From: Heloderma charlesbogerti
Lineage: Eukaryota; Chordata; Lepidosauria; Squamata; Helodermatidae
Reading direction: 5' to 3'
DNA: 64,000 nt
Assembly (NCBI GenBank): GCA_026122225.1
Contig: JANEZZ010001383.1
Coordinates: forward strand, 233,493 to 297,492
Part shown: positions 11,010 to 21,979 of the stretch, piece by piece
How positions within the stretch are numbered: the first letter of the stretch is position 1
Layout: each line of letters begins with the position of its first letter
The notes under the pieces: model-generated
The model's input: only the letters and a program-made list of their open reading frames with translations
What the model was told of the DNA's origin: nothing
Database searches by the model: none
Translations under genes and position numbers: made by a program

Positions 11010-11205
11010 TCTCTCATATGAACCCCCTCATGTATGGAGATCCCACCCCCCTTTCTGGTGAGCTTCTGCTCAAGGGGGAAAAACGGTGTTCAAGGCACAG
11101 AGCGGGGCCTTCTCAGTGGTAGCATCCCAATTGTGGAATTTCTTTTCCAGACTTCCCTACAATTTAAATCTCAGTGAGCGGGTATGGGAGCGAATGCATC
11201 TAATC
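11010..11205 (+). mobile_element. L2 LINE, short C-terminal fragment
   Basis: It reads YEPPHVWRS, then GAFSVVASQLWNFFSRLP, matching the L2 terminus (AFSVVAP.LWNSLP) seen intact at 30,291-30,899. Confidence 0.65.
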
Positions 11206-11255
11206 TTCTCCAGTGCACATCTGTGTGAGTGGATGCACATGAATCCTGAAGCACT

Positions 11256-11620
11256 CTGGGGTCTCCAACCAATGTGCCTGTAGACACTTTCCTTGGCACC
11301 TGCCTGGCTCCCTGCCCATCCTGATTTTTATTTTATTTCTTAAGATTTTTTTTTTAAATTAAAAAAACTGGGAGGCTGGAATGCTGCAAAGCGAAGTGCT
11401 GCCTTCCAGCGACATCTTCATTTGGGTTCCAAAGAGCGGCTTTGTGTTTTGGAGCTCGGACCCCACCTTTGCGACGTACTTAGGTTCTGGGGCAAGTGAC
11501 TTTTCTTTTAGTCTCACCACTTTGCTTCTGGGAAATGAATGTTTTGTGACCGGCCTTGCCTGCAATGGCAGCCATTTTAGAGGACTGCTGGAGAAATTTG
11601 AGTCAGACTAAAATGAGCTC
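11256..11620 (+). mobile_element. hAT-like element (GGGGTCTCCAACC family)
   Basis: It starts GGGGTCTCCAACC and contains GGCACCTGCCTGGCTCCCTG, GTGCTGCCTTCCAGCG, TTTGTGTTTTGGAGCTC and AATGGCAGCCATTTTA in the same order as the copies at 22,612-25,067 and 62,961-63,320. No coding capacity; the right end is lost. Confidence 0.7.
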
Positions 11621-11639
11621 AGATTTCTAAGAATCTGGC

Positions 11640-13130
11640 CTGTGGAATCCACTGCAGAGCCCCCCTCCGGCCGCATGGAGTCTGTGGACTTTCGGATTTT
11701 CTTTTTTTTACTTTCCTGAAATGTATGCATATTTATTCATAGGAAAATACACAAGTGTCTGCGGAGGAAAGGTTGAATAGAATGGGGGAACAATACGCTA
11801 AATGTTACAAATTAAGGCAAATTATGTAAATTCTTACGAAACCTCTTATGTAATTATTTGTGTATTTTTCCTCACCAAAAAAAAAAAATCACATCCGTCT
11901 GTGAGCGGACAATTGAACAAAAGGTACCTGACAATCCGCGAAACACAGACAGAGTGTATTTTACACAGTCCATACATCCCTAGCAAGCCACCACCGCCCT
12001 TTTGTGAGAGTATCCACGACACTCAAACTTCCGTGCCCACCGACCCCAAAATGGTTGGGGACTGCGGCATGCGGTGCACAGCCTTTCATTTCACATGCTG
12101 CAAAGGGTGGTGGCTTTGAAACTTTTATGACAGTGTCATAAATGTTTGTCCAGTATATCTCGATGCAAAAAAAAGGAAACGCCTTCTTTGCTTTTTAAAT
12201 CAGTGTAGGTTAGGGTTATCGCCGCTGCCATGCAAGCTAAGAACGGGTGGAGAAATCTTTCAGGAGTTTGTAACTGTGCATGGGTGGTAGAAATGGGAAA
12301 ATGAAGCAGGGCGTAAAAATTGAGATTTCCCCCTATTTACCAGGGACACTACCAGGGACATGTGCTTTTCTGGTAGTCTCCCTGATTTTCCTTTTGTCGG
12401 TGTTTTCTTGAAATGTGGTGAGCGGCTGGAGTTATTAACAGGTCTCCGACCCTTTCTGTAGTGTCTTTAGCCGTTAAATACTCCAAACACTAGCAATGGG
12501 AGATATCATGGCCAGCGTCAAGGGTAGGTATGGTTGGGCACCTGCCAGGGTGCCCACTGACCAGAGCCCCGGGAGTTGCTGCTCCTCTTCCCCATTGCAA
12601 CCTCCTTGTGCACCTGCCTCTCGCTCCAGCCCAGGCAACGGTGGTGGTGAGGAGGAGGAGCAGGAGATGCCGCGGCCTGCGTGCTCCCTGGCTCTCTGCC
12701 TGTCCAGCAAGCAAGAGGGAGCCATGATGAGGAAGAGGAGGAGGAGGAAGAGCAACGGGTGACAATGGTGGTGAGAAGGTAGATTCACTGAGGGAGGGCC
12801 TGTCAGGCCCCTTGTGGTTGCTGATGATTCCGATTCTGATTCAGAACCGGAACTAGAACACTTCAACCAGAGAGTGGGGAAGAAAATACCCTGAGAGTCT
12901 CCAGGAGTTGGGGAGGAATTTAATTTTCCCACGGCCTTGACAGAAAGTTGGCCCAGCTGAGACACCGCCTCCCCTCCGCACCCGGCTGGCTGCCCCCGGT
13001 AAACCAAGTCCATTCCTGCTTTGCCACTACATAACCGCTAGGTGGCGCTGTGCTATAGTGGAATAGCGCAAAAGCAGAAGTAGGAAAATACCTTTTCCTT
13101 CACTTTCAGAAATAAAACTTCATTTTCCGC
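11640..13130. other. No gene recognised
   Basis: It includes a TACATCCCTAG motif near 11,975-11,985 that resembles a hAT-like MITE end without a matching partner. A 179-codon - strand ORF (12,474-13,013) is rich in Ser, Pro and Gly, with no recognised domain and no conservation evidence. Confidence 0.3.
13035..13048 (+). promoter_or_regulatory. CTCF-like motif
   Basis: CCGCTAGGTGGCGC agrees with the vertebrate CTCF core consensus CCASYAGRKGGCRS at 13 of 14 positions. A single motif match is weak evidence of binding. Confidence 0.3.
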
Positions 13131-13135
13131 ACTCT

Positions 13136-13138
<3 letters not shown>

Positions 13139-13175
<37 letters not shown>
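13139..13175. repeat. CA microsatellite
   Basis: About eighteen uninterrupted CA units. Confidence 0.97.
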
Positions 13176-13177
<2 letters not shown>

Positions 13178-13394
13178 GAAAGTGCTTTTAAAAAACAGAA
13201 GTGAAACTGAAGGATCACAATGTTGTCTTAAGAACCTGTAAATGACTGTAAGGAATCACAAGTGCACAATAAATGTCTCATGTAGAAAACTCTTATTAGC
13301 AAAATGTCACTGATAAAGGCAGAAGCTGAAAAGTTTGGCAAAAATTAAAGAATATTTATATTTATCCCTGCTTTGCCAATTGCTATATACAATT

Positions 13395-13598
13395 TATTTT
13401 AGATTGAATTGAATTGATGGTTGTTTGGTTTGCTAGTAGAAGAACTGTTGTGTCTAATTTGCTGTTTAGTTTGTAATTGTATGGTTTTTATATTGGATTT
13501 GTTGTTTGTTTTTCAGGTTGCGTACACTGCCTTGAGATCCTGTGGAATAAGGGCAGTTTACATATTTAAGAAATAAATAATAAATCAATAATAATAAA
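13395..13598 (+). mobile_element. L2 3' tail
   Basis: AT-rich DNA with the L2-type terminus CACTGCCTTGAGATCCTGTG and an AATAAATAAT tail. There is no coding part. Confidence 0.55.
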
Positions 13599-13949
13599 TG
13601 GGTGGAGTGGGGTGGATGCTTCTAGACTATTCCACATGTATATACATTTGCACTTTCCAAACCTCAGCACGAGCCAGAACACATTTAGACCTGGAATTCC
13701 ATACTTTTCTGACGTTTAAGATGCAGTTCGCAAAAAAAAGAGAGAGAACAAAGAGAGGCCAGCCAAAGATACATACATATGAAACAGTGGATGTGAAAAA
13801 TGTGTATAATTTGGAAAATGTGCACACAAAAATACATACATTTTTAAATTCATTAAAAATGTGTATAATTTTAAATGCACATGTTCTCATTTTTTCCACT
13901 GCTAAAAAAAAGAAATTATATTTTTTGGGGGGCTGCATTTTATCATTTT

Positions 13950-14075
13950 AGTTGTTATTTTAAATTCTTTATCATATCTTAATATTATACTTTTTATTCT
14001 TGGTTCTGTAAGCTGTCTGGAGAACATATGTTGACGAGTGGCCATTCAAAACTAAACAAAATAAAAAGAATATTT
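13950..14075 (+). mobile_element. L2 3' tail, second fragment
   Basis: AT-rich sequence with GTAAGCTGTCTGGAG and an A-rich end, comparable to the L2 3' ends at 17,650 and 22,560. Confidence 0.45.
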
Positions 14076-14108
14076 TAAACCTGAGAAACAAATTGTCATG
14101 GTTTTTAA

Positions 14109-14345
14109 GGGCTTCTTCACATGGAGCTTTTATCCTGCGATTGAGATTTCTCACTCAGGGACGTTTGCGGGCCCTTTAGATGACGTTGTGACCCTCCAGG
14201 GCGTTTCTTGCACTAAATAGCCTTTATTCCATTTAGAAAAAGATAGGAGATAATGAGCTATCAAATTCCAGTTACAAATCTCGACCTGATTTCCATCTGT
14301 GAGCTGTTGGAGAATATGATCTCATACAGGTGTAGAAGAGGAGCT
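14109..14345 (+). mobile_element. Harbinger-like MITE, partial copy
   Basis: It starts GGGCTTCTTCACATGGAGC after TAA and follows the family through GATAATGAGCTATCAAATT, then diverges; the right end is unclear. Fuller copies lie at 32,528-32,928, 34,500-36,979 and 57,885-58,606. Confidence 0.65.
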
Positions 14346-14744
14346 TCCTGCCCCGTCCTCATAAGACCATGACAAGCTTAGCTACCCCTTCTGAAATTCT
14401 CTCTTCTACCCTACTTGCTCTTACCTTTCCATCTGGCTGCCCTGCCAAATGGCAGGGGTTCATTTGCAGAAAGAGAAATGCTGGAGTTCATTTTTACCTA
14501 GACCTGAGAGAAAGGCTTTTTACGCATGCTCAGAGGCACTCTCTTCTGCACCTGAAGGATCTAGAATTTCCACCTTTCTTTTCTCTTTTTACATGCACAC
14601 CCTGGATCTTTTCACCACACTAGGGAGGTATTTTGTTTGTTTTATATAGAGGAGCAACAATAAATAAGCATGCAAACTAACCATGTGCTGAAGACAGATT
14701 CTTCTAGCTGCCCTTGTGAAAGTGACTACCCAACTGAAGAGGTG

Positions 14745-14930
14745 CTGGAACTCTCTCTATTCATGTGAGCAACACGTGAATGACACCCAACTTGTATCTC
14801 CTTTTTCCAACTCATTCCAGGGAGCCTGTGGAGGTTCCGAACTGTTTTGCTTGGATGTGGTAATGGACTGGATGTGGGCAAACAAACTGAGCCAAAATCC
14901 AGACCAGACAGAGGTGCTCCATGATTAGCC
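14745..14930 (+). mobile_element. L2 reverse-transcriptase fragment
   Basis: The frame reads NDTQLVSPF, then VVMDWMWANKLSQNPDQTEV. This is the L2 segment around the RT catalytic YADD box (here the Y-A-D is degraded) and the following W.......LNPDKTEV motif. Confidence 0.65.
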
Positions 14931-14937
14931 CCAAAAC

Positions 14938-15080
14938 TTATGTATTATTTATTTGTCTGTGTCATTGATATACCACTGAATATAATAAAATCTCTCAGCG
15001 GTTCACAACATTAAAATATAATATTCAAAACAAAACATTAAAACACAGCATTGAAACACAACATTAAAAACGGTGTCATT
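14938..15080 (-). mobile_element. LINE 3' tail fragment
   Basis: Reversed, it resembles the AT-rich ends of CR1/L2 LINEs. It has repeated ACATTAAAACACA-type units. Confidence 0.4.
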
Positions 15081-15371
15081 TTGTGTATAAGTCTATGTCC
15101 GCAGTTTTGCGATTGCCATGTTTTTTAAAACACGTTGATTGCTGCGGAGGAGGATGGGGCCCGGGTAAGTGCGGGCAGTTCAGCGAGCGGGCGTGGGGCT
15201 TGAGCGTGAGTCCGGGGCCCTATGAGCAGGGGCAGGGACTAGATGGGGAGGGGAAGGGGGCACCTATCCATCCCTAGCTGTTAACTGGGTATTAGGAGTG
15301 GTAGTTTGGAATGCCTGGAGATTGAAGTTCCTTAGGAGAAAAAACAGAGGTGCAATGCATTGGTGCAATGC

Positions 15372-15641
15372 TTACAAATTGTCCTCTAGATCAAGGTCAT
15401 TTGGACTAAGAGTTCTGAGTCTACAGATCCAGCAATTTTCCCTTTCGTCAGGCACAACAGGGTCTTTTTCTTGTTCTACTGGAAGCAACTGTAAATCCGA
15501 GAGACTATGTGCAGGAGAGCTAAAATGTCTTGCAACAGGCTGCTCCAGTTTTGTTTTGTTTTTTGTAAGAATCGCAGATTTGTGGTTACGGAATCTTATT
15601 CTTAGGTTCGTTGTCGTTATCCCTACATAGTGCTTACGACA
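15372..15641 (-). pseudogene. Penelope-like element, GIY-YIG endonuclease module
   Basis: An open - strand frame of about 90 codons without a start Met, ending in TAA at 15,372-15,374. It reads CRKHYVGITTTNLRIRFRNH near its start, then PVARHFSS, and ERENCWICRLRTLSPNDL near its end. The pattern Y-V-G-x-T....L..R...H, then H-F, then E..W(I)..L.T..P is that of the GIY-YIG nuclease at the C-terminus of Penelope-like retroelements. A frameshift at about 15,642 separates it from the upstream VVYLTECKK segment. The N-terminal reverse transcriptase is not present next to it, so this is a truncated relic. Confidence 0.7.
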
Positions 15642-15698
15642 TCCAGTTTTTTACATTCAGTTAAATAAACCACATAGGTAGAAGAGCATGTTAACGAT

Positions 15699-15725
15699 AC
15701 ACACACACACACACACACATATATA
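15699..15725. repeat. AC/AT microsatellite
   Basis: AC dinucleotides followed by AT dinucleotides. The rest of 15,726-16,390 shows no recognised gene; a CT-rich stretch lies at 16,308-16,330. Confidence 0.9.
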
Positions 15726-16390
15726 TAAGTTTGTATTCACTTTTTTTTATACATTGAGTAAAGTAAATATACTGTGTATGTCCAGTGGGTCTCTGTTTTG
15801 GTTGGACTGGGTTTGAGAAGACCAGTGCTGGATTGTGCAACTGGATCTGTAGAACACAAGGTTGGAGAAGGCTCCCTTAAGGCATAAGAGCTGCAAAACT
15901 TTTTTATCCTGTTGTCAGCTGCCTCCAGAGGAAAGGTGGGGTATAAATGCTTTAAATATATGCACGCACACGCACGTGGGGAAACTGAGTCATTTCCAGG
16001 CCACTGAATTTAGAAGGTGTTTCTGATAGGATCAATTAAGAGGTGGGTTTACTCAACTTTTGAAACAGGGCTTAACTGAAAGATTAATTGGTCAACACGG
16101 GATGCATATGCCCATGGATAATCCAGAGGATTTGTTTGTTGCTGTTGTTCTCTGATTTGACTACTGGTTCCTGTAATTTCAATACATTCTCAGACACCCA
16201 TGTGCTCTGTAGATAGCAGCTCGTGCCAGAAATCTGGAGAAGCATGCAGTATCTCCTCTGCAATGTGACACCTGGAATGAAACCAGCCAAGTCTTATTCC
16301 TACAATCTCTCTCTCTCTCCCTCTCTTTCAGCCTCTCTGTGTACCTGCCTTTCATCAGGAGAGAACCACGACAGCCTGAAGGGCCCTAGA

Positions 16391-16610
16391 CCAGGAGTGG
16401 GGAACTTCTTTCAGCCTGCGGGCCAAATTCCTTTTCAGAGAAGCTCTCAGGGGCCTCATTCCAGTGGTGGGCGGAACTGGAGGCAAAAGGGGCATGGCCA
16501 AAGGCAAAAGAGGTGGGGGGGAAACTTCAAAGATACCCCAAATGCCAACGTATTGTAGCTTATAGCCCTTACTGCCATTAACTGATCCTTAGGAGAGGCA
16601 TTAACAAGAA
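16391..16610 (+). mobile_element. hAT-like MITE, left part
   Basis: It begins CAGGAGTGGGGAACTTC, the best-preserved left end of this family, and continues through GGTGGGCGGAACTGG and CTTACTGCCATTAACTG before losing similarity. Confidence 0.65.
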
Positions 16611-16786
16611 ATTAAACACATACACACCCCCTCACACACACAAGAATTCTTCTGAGCAGGCACAAACTGCCTCCCTCCCTCCCTTTTACTATGGATCTCA
16701 CAGTAAACCCTAGCACCTCTTGGTTTAGAATAGAGCCAAGGCAGTCACATTTGTAGATCTGTTTCTTTTGGCCTTGCATCAGGGAT

Positions 16787-16811
16787 CATATATATATATA
16801 TATATATATTT
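16787..16811. repeat. TA microsatellite
   Basis: A run of about twelve TA units. Confidence 0.9.
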
Positions 16812-16984
16812 CATTCAAAGTCAGGAGTTACTTCGTCATCCGTTTTTGACTGCCTTCCCGTTGACCGATTCTCATGAAACACACTTCACTGGAAAGCTCT
16901 TGTCACACAGATTCCACGAATAACAGCGGTTTTCACTAAAATTCAAAGTCGGGAGTTTATTTATGTCCATAAAGCCAACTGTTC

Positions 16985-17715
16985 CTTGAGATGTCTGACT
17001 TTGCTGCAGTAACACGTGCCTTAGTTACATCCCGTTTGGATTACTGTAATGCGCTCTACGTGGGGCTGCCTCTGAAGAGTGCTAGGAAACCTCAGGTGGT
17101 TTCAGAGAGCTGCTGCCAGACCGTTGACTGGGGCTGGCTACGGGGAGCGTACAACTCCCCTGCTAAAACAGCTTCACTGACTCCCAGTCTGTTTCTGGGC
17201 ACAATTCAAAATGCCGATCATGTCCTATAAAGCCCTATATGGCTCTGGTCCAGGTGACCTGAAACACTGTATTCTCCCCTATGAGCCTACACGTGCCCTG
17301 AGATCTTCAGGGGAGGCCCTTCTTGCAGTCCTGCCACCATCACAGGCTTGTCTGGTGGAAATGCAGGAGAGCGCCTTCTCGGTGGCTGCCCCAAGGCTCT
17401 GGAACTCCCTTCCCAGGGAGGCAAGAGTGGCATCCTCCTTGGTATGCTTTCACAGGCAGATAAGAACTTTTTTGTTCCTGCAGACCTTTGGGGATAGCTA
17501 GTCTGGACCTGTGGGAATATGATGGATGGATACTGCTTGTTGTCTTTTAAAATTTTGATATTTTATATAATTTTAATATTATTGATGATTTAATTATATT
17601 TTAAACTTGCGTATATTTCTATTTATAGTTTTAACTGTACAAGTTTTTAATGCTGTAAAGCTGCCTTGAGTCCCAGTATTGGAAAAAAGGTGGGATATAA
17701 TAATAATAATAATAA
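16985..17715 (+). mobile_element. L2 LINE, C-terminal fragment
   Basis: Frames carry TSRLDYCNALYVGLPL, then MSYKALYGSGPGDL, YEPTRALRS and AFSVAAPRLWNSLPREAR, interrupted by at least one frameshift near 17,210. The 3' region ends in GGGATATAATAATAATAA, the L2 tail. Nothing upstream of the late RT/thumb region remains. Confidence 0.85.
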
Positions 17716-18099
17716 ACTGCTTTCTTTAGATTTGATTTTTCTCTGCAAACTGTGTTTGCAGGGAGCCAACTGCTTGTTATAGTTAAATCATTTTTGTCCT
17801 CTTATACAAGTGATGGTGTGTATCCCCACACGATCCCTGTGCTCCCTTCGAGAAATGTGATGACGGTATTTCCTAAAAGCCTTCAGAGCCATCTCTTTGG
17901 GGCTTTGCCCCTGGAGGTCTGGATATTTTCTAGTATTGATTAAAAACTGAAAGAGGTGAATTCAAGCCAATCCATCTCTTTTTCTGCAAAACAGCCAGAT
18001 GGCAGAACAAGGTGGCAGTTAAAGGTTTTCAGGGTTCTGTTTTGGCACGAATCACGGAAAAGCGCTATGTCTTCATGTATGCTCCAACACCCTATCATC

Positions 18100-18546
18100 A
18101 AGCCCAACAGCCTACACAGCCCTGTGGATTCATAGTTCAAATTCCATTTCAGAAAAGCTCTTGGGGGCCACATTCCAGGGCTGGGCAGGGCCAAAATACC
18201 AAAAATGTCCCCATATTTTAGATTAAAGCACTTACTAACAATAACCAATGGCGGCTGGTGACTCCAGTTCCAGAGAGGCGGTGATTCCATTCTGAGTTTT
18301 AGTTACCTCCAGCCAAAATTCTAAAGGTGCTGCCCAAGGTACTGAATATTAGCCCCAAAATGGTTTCAGCACCTTTTGGCTGGTTGCAACTAAAACCCGG
18401 AACGGCATCCCCGCCCCTTCAGAACTGGAGTCACCAGCCACCTCTGCGCCTTAGGAGAGACACTGCAACCTTTTAGAATGGGGACAAAATGCACAGAAGC
18501 CAGGAGGGCTGGATTTGGCCCACAGGCTTATGTCCCTCACTCCTGA
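18100..18546 (+). mobile_element. hAT-like MITE with a nested foldback MITE
   Basis: The left part has TTCCATTTCAGAAAAGCTC and GGGGCCACATTCCAGGG; the right part has TTGGCCCACAGGC and ends CTCACTCCTGAC. The foldback MITE at 18,247-18,446 is inserted between them. Confidence 0.6.
18247..18446. mobile_element. Foldback hAT-like MITE, nested copy
   Basis: The ends are AATGGCGGCTGGTGACTCC and GGAGTCACCAGCCACCTC, with inverted arms as in 9,218-9,456. It lies within another MITE. Confidence 0.65.
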
Positions 18547-18819
18547 CCTACACTTTATGTTTTCCCCATGTGGCTGCAGGTGACCTGTCCAGACAACATA
18601 GCGATAGATCACCAGGAAGGACAAAGGAAGGATTACGAATTAAGAGCAGCTTATGATTATGTGTGTAACAGGGAGATGCCAATGGAACATAAGTCCCTTC
18701 CTGCTCCAGTGTTATTGCGAAGGGCCAAAGTACATGTGACATGGGAGTTGTGTCATCAGATCTTCCATTGTTATATTTATTTTAAAGCTGTTGACGGGAG
18801 ATTTCGGGTCTGATCAAAG

Positions 18820-18984
18820 GCAGTGGAGGTGGATGGCCCCGAGGTCAGTGGGGTGGTGAATCTGCTCCGGGTTTCAGTCAGAACTCTAAAGGAGCACCTT
18901 GGAGAGTTCCTTTAGAGTTCTGGCTGGCTCTGACTGAAACCCAGATTCACCGCCCCACTGACATCGGGGCCACCAGCCTCCAAC
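18820..18984. mobile_element. Foldback hAT-like MITE with exact target duplication
   Basis: 165 bp from GCAGTGGAGG to CCTCCAAC, flanked on both sides by GATCAAAG (18,812-18,819 and 18,985-18,992). The perfect 8-bp duplication assigns the family to the hAT type of insertion. Most of its length is one hairpin. Confidence 0.85.
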
Positions 18985-19019
18985 GATCAAAGCCATGGTA
19001 GCCACAGCACGTTTGTGGG

Positions 19020-20400
19020 GGCTAGCTCTTCGCCCCAGTCTTTCCCCCCAGTCCTTTCCCTGGAATAATACCCACCAGGTGCTATTTTCTCCCCAGCATT
19101 GTTAAATGTCAACATGAAGCTATGGGCAGGAGGGGGGGGCGGTCATTACAAGATTTGAGGCAAGGGCTGATGACACTTCTGCACCAGGAGAGGCCATGCA
19201 CCTTCTGAACCCGTGCCCGGAAGCAGTCAAGAGCCGAATAAGGGACAACAAGCTGAACCTGAACTCTGATAAGACAGAACCTCTACAGGCGGATGGTTCC
19301 CAGGTTCAGAAATTAGGTTGTTTACCTGTTCTGGAAGTGGTTGCACGTCCTCTGAAGGTACTAGTCTATAGTTAGGGAGTGTTTCTGGATCCACCTTTGT
19401 TATTAGCATGACAGGTGACCTCAGTGGCTCAGAGCTCCCATTACCAACATCAGCTGGCATGTCAGCTGTGCCTGATCTATGCACTGGTAACCTCACCAGT
19501 AGACTAGTGTGATGCGCTTCTGTGGAGCTGCCCTTGCACCTGGTTTGGAAGCTGCAGGCTAGTGTGGAATGCAGGACTTAGGCTGCTCAGTGAGGCACCC
19601 AGCTGTGTTCACCTAACAACTGTGTTTAAAGAACTGTACTGGTTGTCTATTAGCTACCAAGCGCTGTTCTTCTGTTGCTGACATGCAATGCCTAGGGATG
19701 TCTATAGCTGGGAAATCTGGTCCATTTTTGGCTTCATGGAGTTCCCTGGCATGTACTTTGTGTCTGTGAGCCGAGATTTTTTGTGCATTTTTAAAGGTTC
19801 TGCCATTTGTGCAAATTTTCTGAGCAATTGTACAAATTACGGGCAGATTTGTCCAAATTATGCAAATTTATTTATAATTTGCGCAAATTGCAGAAGCTTC
19901 AAAAAAATCTGCAAAATTCCCAGAAAATCCATAAACTGGGCCAACTTGCTGCAGATCGAGTTGGGCACAACGGTGGGAACTGAAACGAAGTCCAGGAGGC
20001 CAAGCCTTGGAAACCTTGTTGAACTCCACCCCCCAAATGGATTTCTCCGACATCTCTAGCAAAGCCCTAGACAACTTGGTACCAGGGTACCTATCTGACT
20101 GCCTCCCCCTATGTATCCCCCCATGCGACTTTTAAGGTCTTCAGAGGAGGCCTTGCTGGGAATTCCACAACCAGTGAAATGACACCGCTTAACTTCTCAG
20201 ACATGGGCTGTCTTAGTTGCAGCACCCACCCCCTGGAACAACCTCCACCCGTGCGGTTTAGGAGGCAGAAAATGTGGTGTATTTTAAACACCTCTGGAAA
20301 ATGTACTTTCCCTGCCTTGTAACTGATTAACATGACCACTGTTCCATTTCACTGATTTTTTTCATTGTTTCTTTTTATTTATTTAATTTGTTCATTCGTT
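19020..20400 (+). mobile_element. Old L2 LINE split by a hAT-like MITE
   Basis: Degraded frames around 19,080-19,280 recall the L2 RT region (a NKLNLNSDKTE-like stretch at 19,245-19,280); 19,500-19,690 carries the CDALLWSCPCTWF-type segment. After the MITE at 19,693-20,058 it resumes with KALDNLVPGYLSDCL at about 20,063 and runs into an AT-rich 3' tail. No ORF of useful length remains. Confidence 0.6.
19693..20058. mobile_element. hAT-like MITE inside L2
   Basis: 366 bp, TAGGGATGTCTATAGC to GACATCTCTA, flanked by GCAATGCC (19,685-19,692) and GCAAAGCC (20,059-20,066), an 8-bp duplication with one mismatch. The interior is AT-rich with repeated TTTGTGCAAATT-like pieces. The L2 reading resumes directly after it. 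Confidence 0.8.
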
Positions 20401-20412
20401 TGTTGTAATTCT

Positions 20413-20652
20413 GTGGTGTAGTGGTTAGAGTGTTGGTCTAGGACTCAAGAGACCTCAGTTTTTGGCTCCACTCCACATGAAGCTCACTGGGTGACTTTGG
20501 GCAGTCACTGACTCTCAGTCTCACCTACCTCACAGGGTTGTTTTGAGGATAAAAGGAAGAGGAGGAGGACCACGTAAGCCACGTTGGGTTCCTTGCAAGA
20601 GGGAACCAGGGGGGATATAAATGTAAGAGTGAATGAATGAATGAATGAATAA
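20413..20652 (+). mobile_element. tRNA-headed SINE (type 1)
   Basis: The head is GTGTAGTGGTTAGAGTGTTG, the body CTACCTCACAGGGTTGTTTT, and the end GGATATAAATG plus GAAT repeats. The same family as at 34-266 (reverse). Confidence 0.85.
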
Positions 20653-21239
20653 AGTAATTGTGTATTAAGAGTGTTTTTTAACAGCGATTTTTTTAAAAAA
20701 AATTGTTTGTAAACCGCTTAGAGATTTTTTATTATATTAAGTGGTATAAAAGTATTATCAAAAACTGAATAAATACACAAGCAAGCCATTAGCTTTTAAC
20801 TGAGGGACCTGTAATTTTGCAGCTATGGGATAACAGCGGTTTTGTGAGATAATTTAGATATATGGAAAATGACACAGGGGGAAGGGTTAAAGCCCCTCTC
20901 CCACCAGTTTTGCTGCAGTGCCAATTTAGGACCTCCCCTCATCGCTTTAAAGTAAAAATAAAAATTGGGATATCATAACACGTATCTCCTTTGCCATTTG
21001 TAATCAGGGTGTCCCTGCTTTGGGCCTTGCCATGGATTCATCCTAGTGGAGGCCTTAGTCAAGCTACTCCCTCAGCCTTCCCACCTGCAACATGGGATTA
21101 TTGTTGCTGTTGTTATTATCCTCCTCCTCCTAGGAAGGTTTACAATAGTCAATACTGAACATTCAGTACTGGATCGTCAATTGCACTAGCCTACCTTGCG
21201 GGGTTGTTGTATGGCTGAGAACAAGATAATGGATGTTCA
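20653..21239. other. No gene recognised
   Basis: AT-rich DNA, part of it LINE-tail-like. No gene was recognised. Confidence 0.3.
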
Positions 21240-21420
21240 GGCTCTTTGAACATCCAAGTATGCTGGGGAGACCCAGATTTGAATCTCCACTCAGGCAAGC
21301 AGCTCACTGGATCCCCTTGGGTCAGTGACTACCTGTCAGATTAACCTACCTCATAGGGTTGTTGTGACAATAAAATGGGAGTGGGGGGGAGAACCACCTA
21401 TACTGTCCTAAGCTCACTGG
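21240..21420 (+). mobile_element. tRNA-headed SINE (type 1), degraded
   Basis: It keeps the box B-like GATTTGAATCTCCACTCAGG and the CCTACCTCATAGGGTTGTTG block. The box A part is lost. Confidence 0.6.
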
Positions 21421-21656
21421 AGGAAGGATGGGCTAAACATTTAAAAACCGACAAAGATGATCAGGAACATTTGTGCTCTGTGCTATGGAACAGTGGGTGG
21501 GGTGGGGAGAATAGTTCAACATTCTGTGCCAAGGTTGTGTATTCTGCAATCTGCTGCGGTCACAGAAACCCAGCAAGCCTGGGCGCATTCGAGAGAATCT
21601 ATTCTGTGTCTTCTGAATCCATGCAGCCGCCCTATTCTGAGACAAACCCTGTCTCC

Positions 21657-21782
21657 TCCAGCCTTCCCCGACCTGGTCTTCTCAGATGTGTTGGACTACA
21701 TCCCTCATATTTGGACACATTGTCTGGGGATAATGGGAGACGTAGTCCAACACATCCGGAGAGTACCAGGTTGGGCAATACT
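21657..21782. mobile_element. Palindromic MITE (CAGCCTTCC ends)
   Basis: It starts CCAGCCTTCCCCGACCTGG and has GATGTGTTGGACTACATC matched by GTAGTCCAACACATCCGG in the other arm, ending ACCAGGTTGGGCAA. Confidence 0.75.
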
Positions 21783-21965
21783 GCTGTACTTGAGACAGTA
21801 TGGCTGTGTACATCATCTGCTGGGGAAGATGGGTGGGAGGGTGCTGTTCCACTCATGTCCTGCTTGTGTGTTTCCCATGGGCGCTCGTTGGCCACGGTGT
21901 GAATAGAATGCTGGATTAGACGGACCCTTGGTCTCATCCAGCATGGCTCTTCTTATGTTCTTATG
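21783..21965 (+). mobile_element. CR1-related LINE 3' tail
   Basis: It matches the tails at 2,433-2,621 and 62,000-62,166 and ends in TTCTTATGTTCTTATG. Confidence 0.65.
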
Positions 21966-21979
21966 TACTCTATCTAGTA

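Noticed and set aside
12474..13013. 179-codon - strand ORF rich in Ser, Pro and Gly
   Set aside because: Low-complexity composition, several overlapping ORFs in other frames, no domain. Likely chance in GC-rich DNA.
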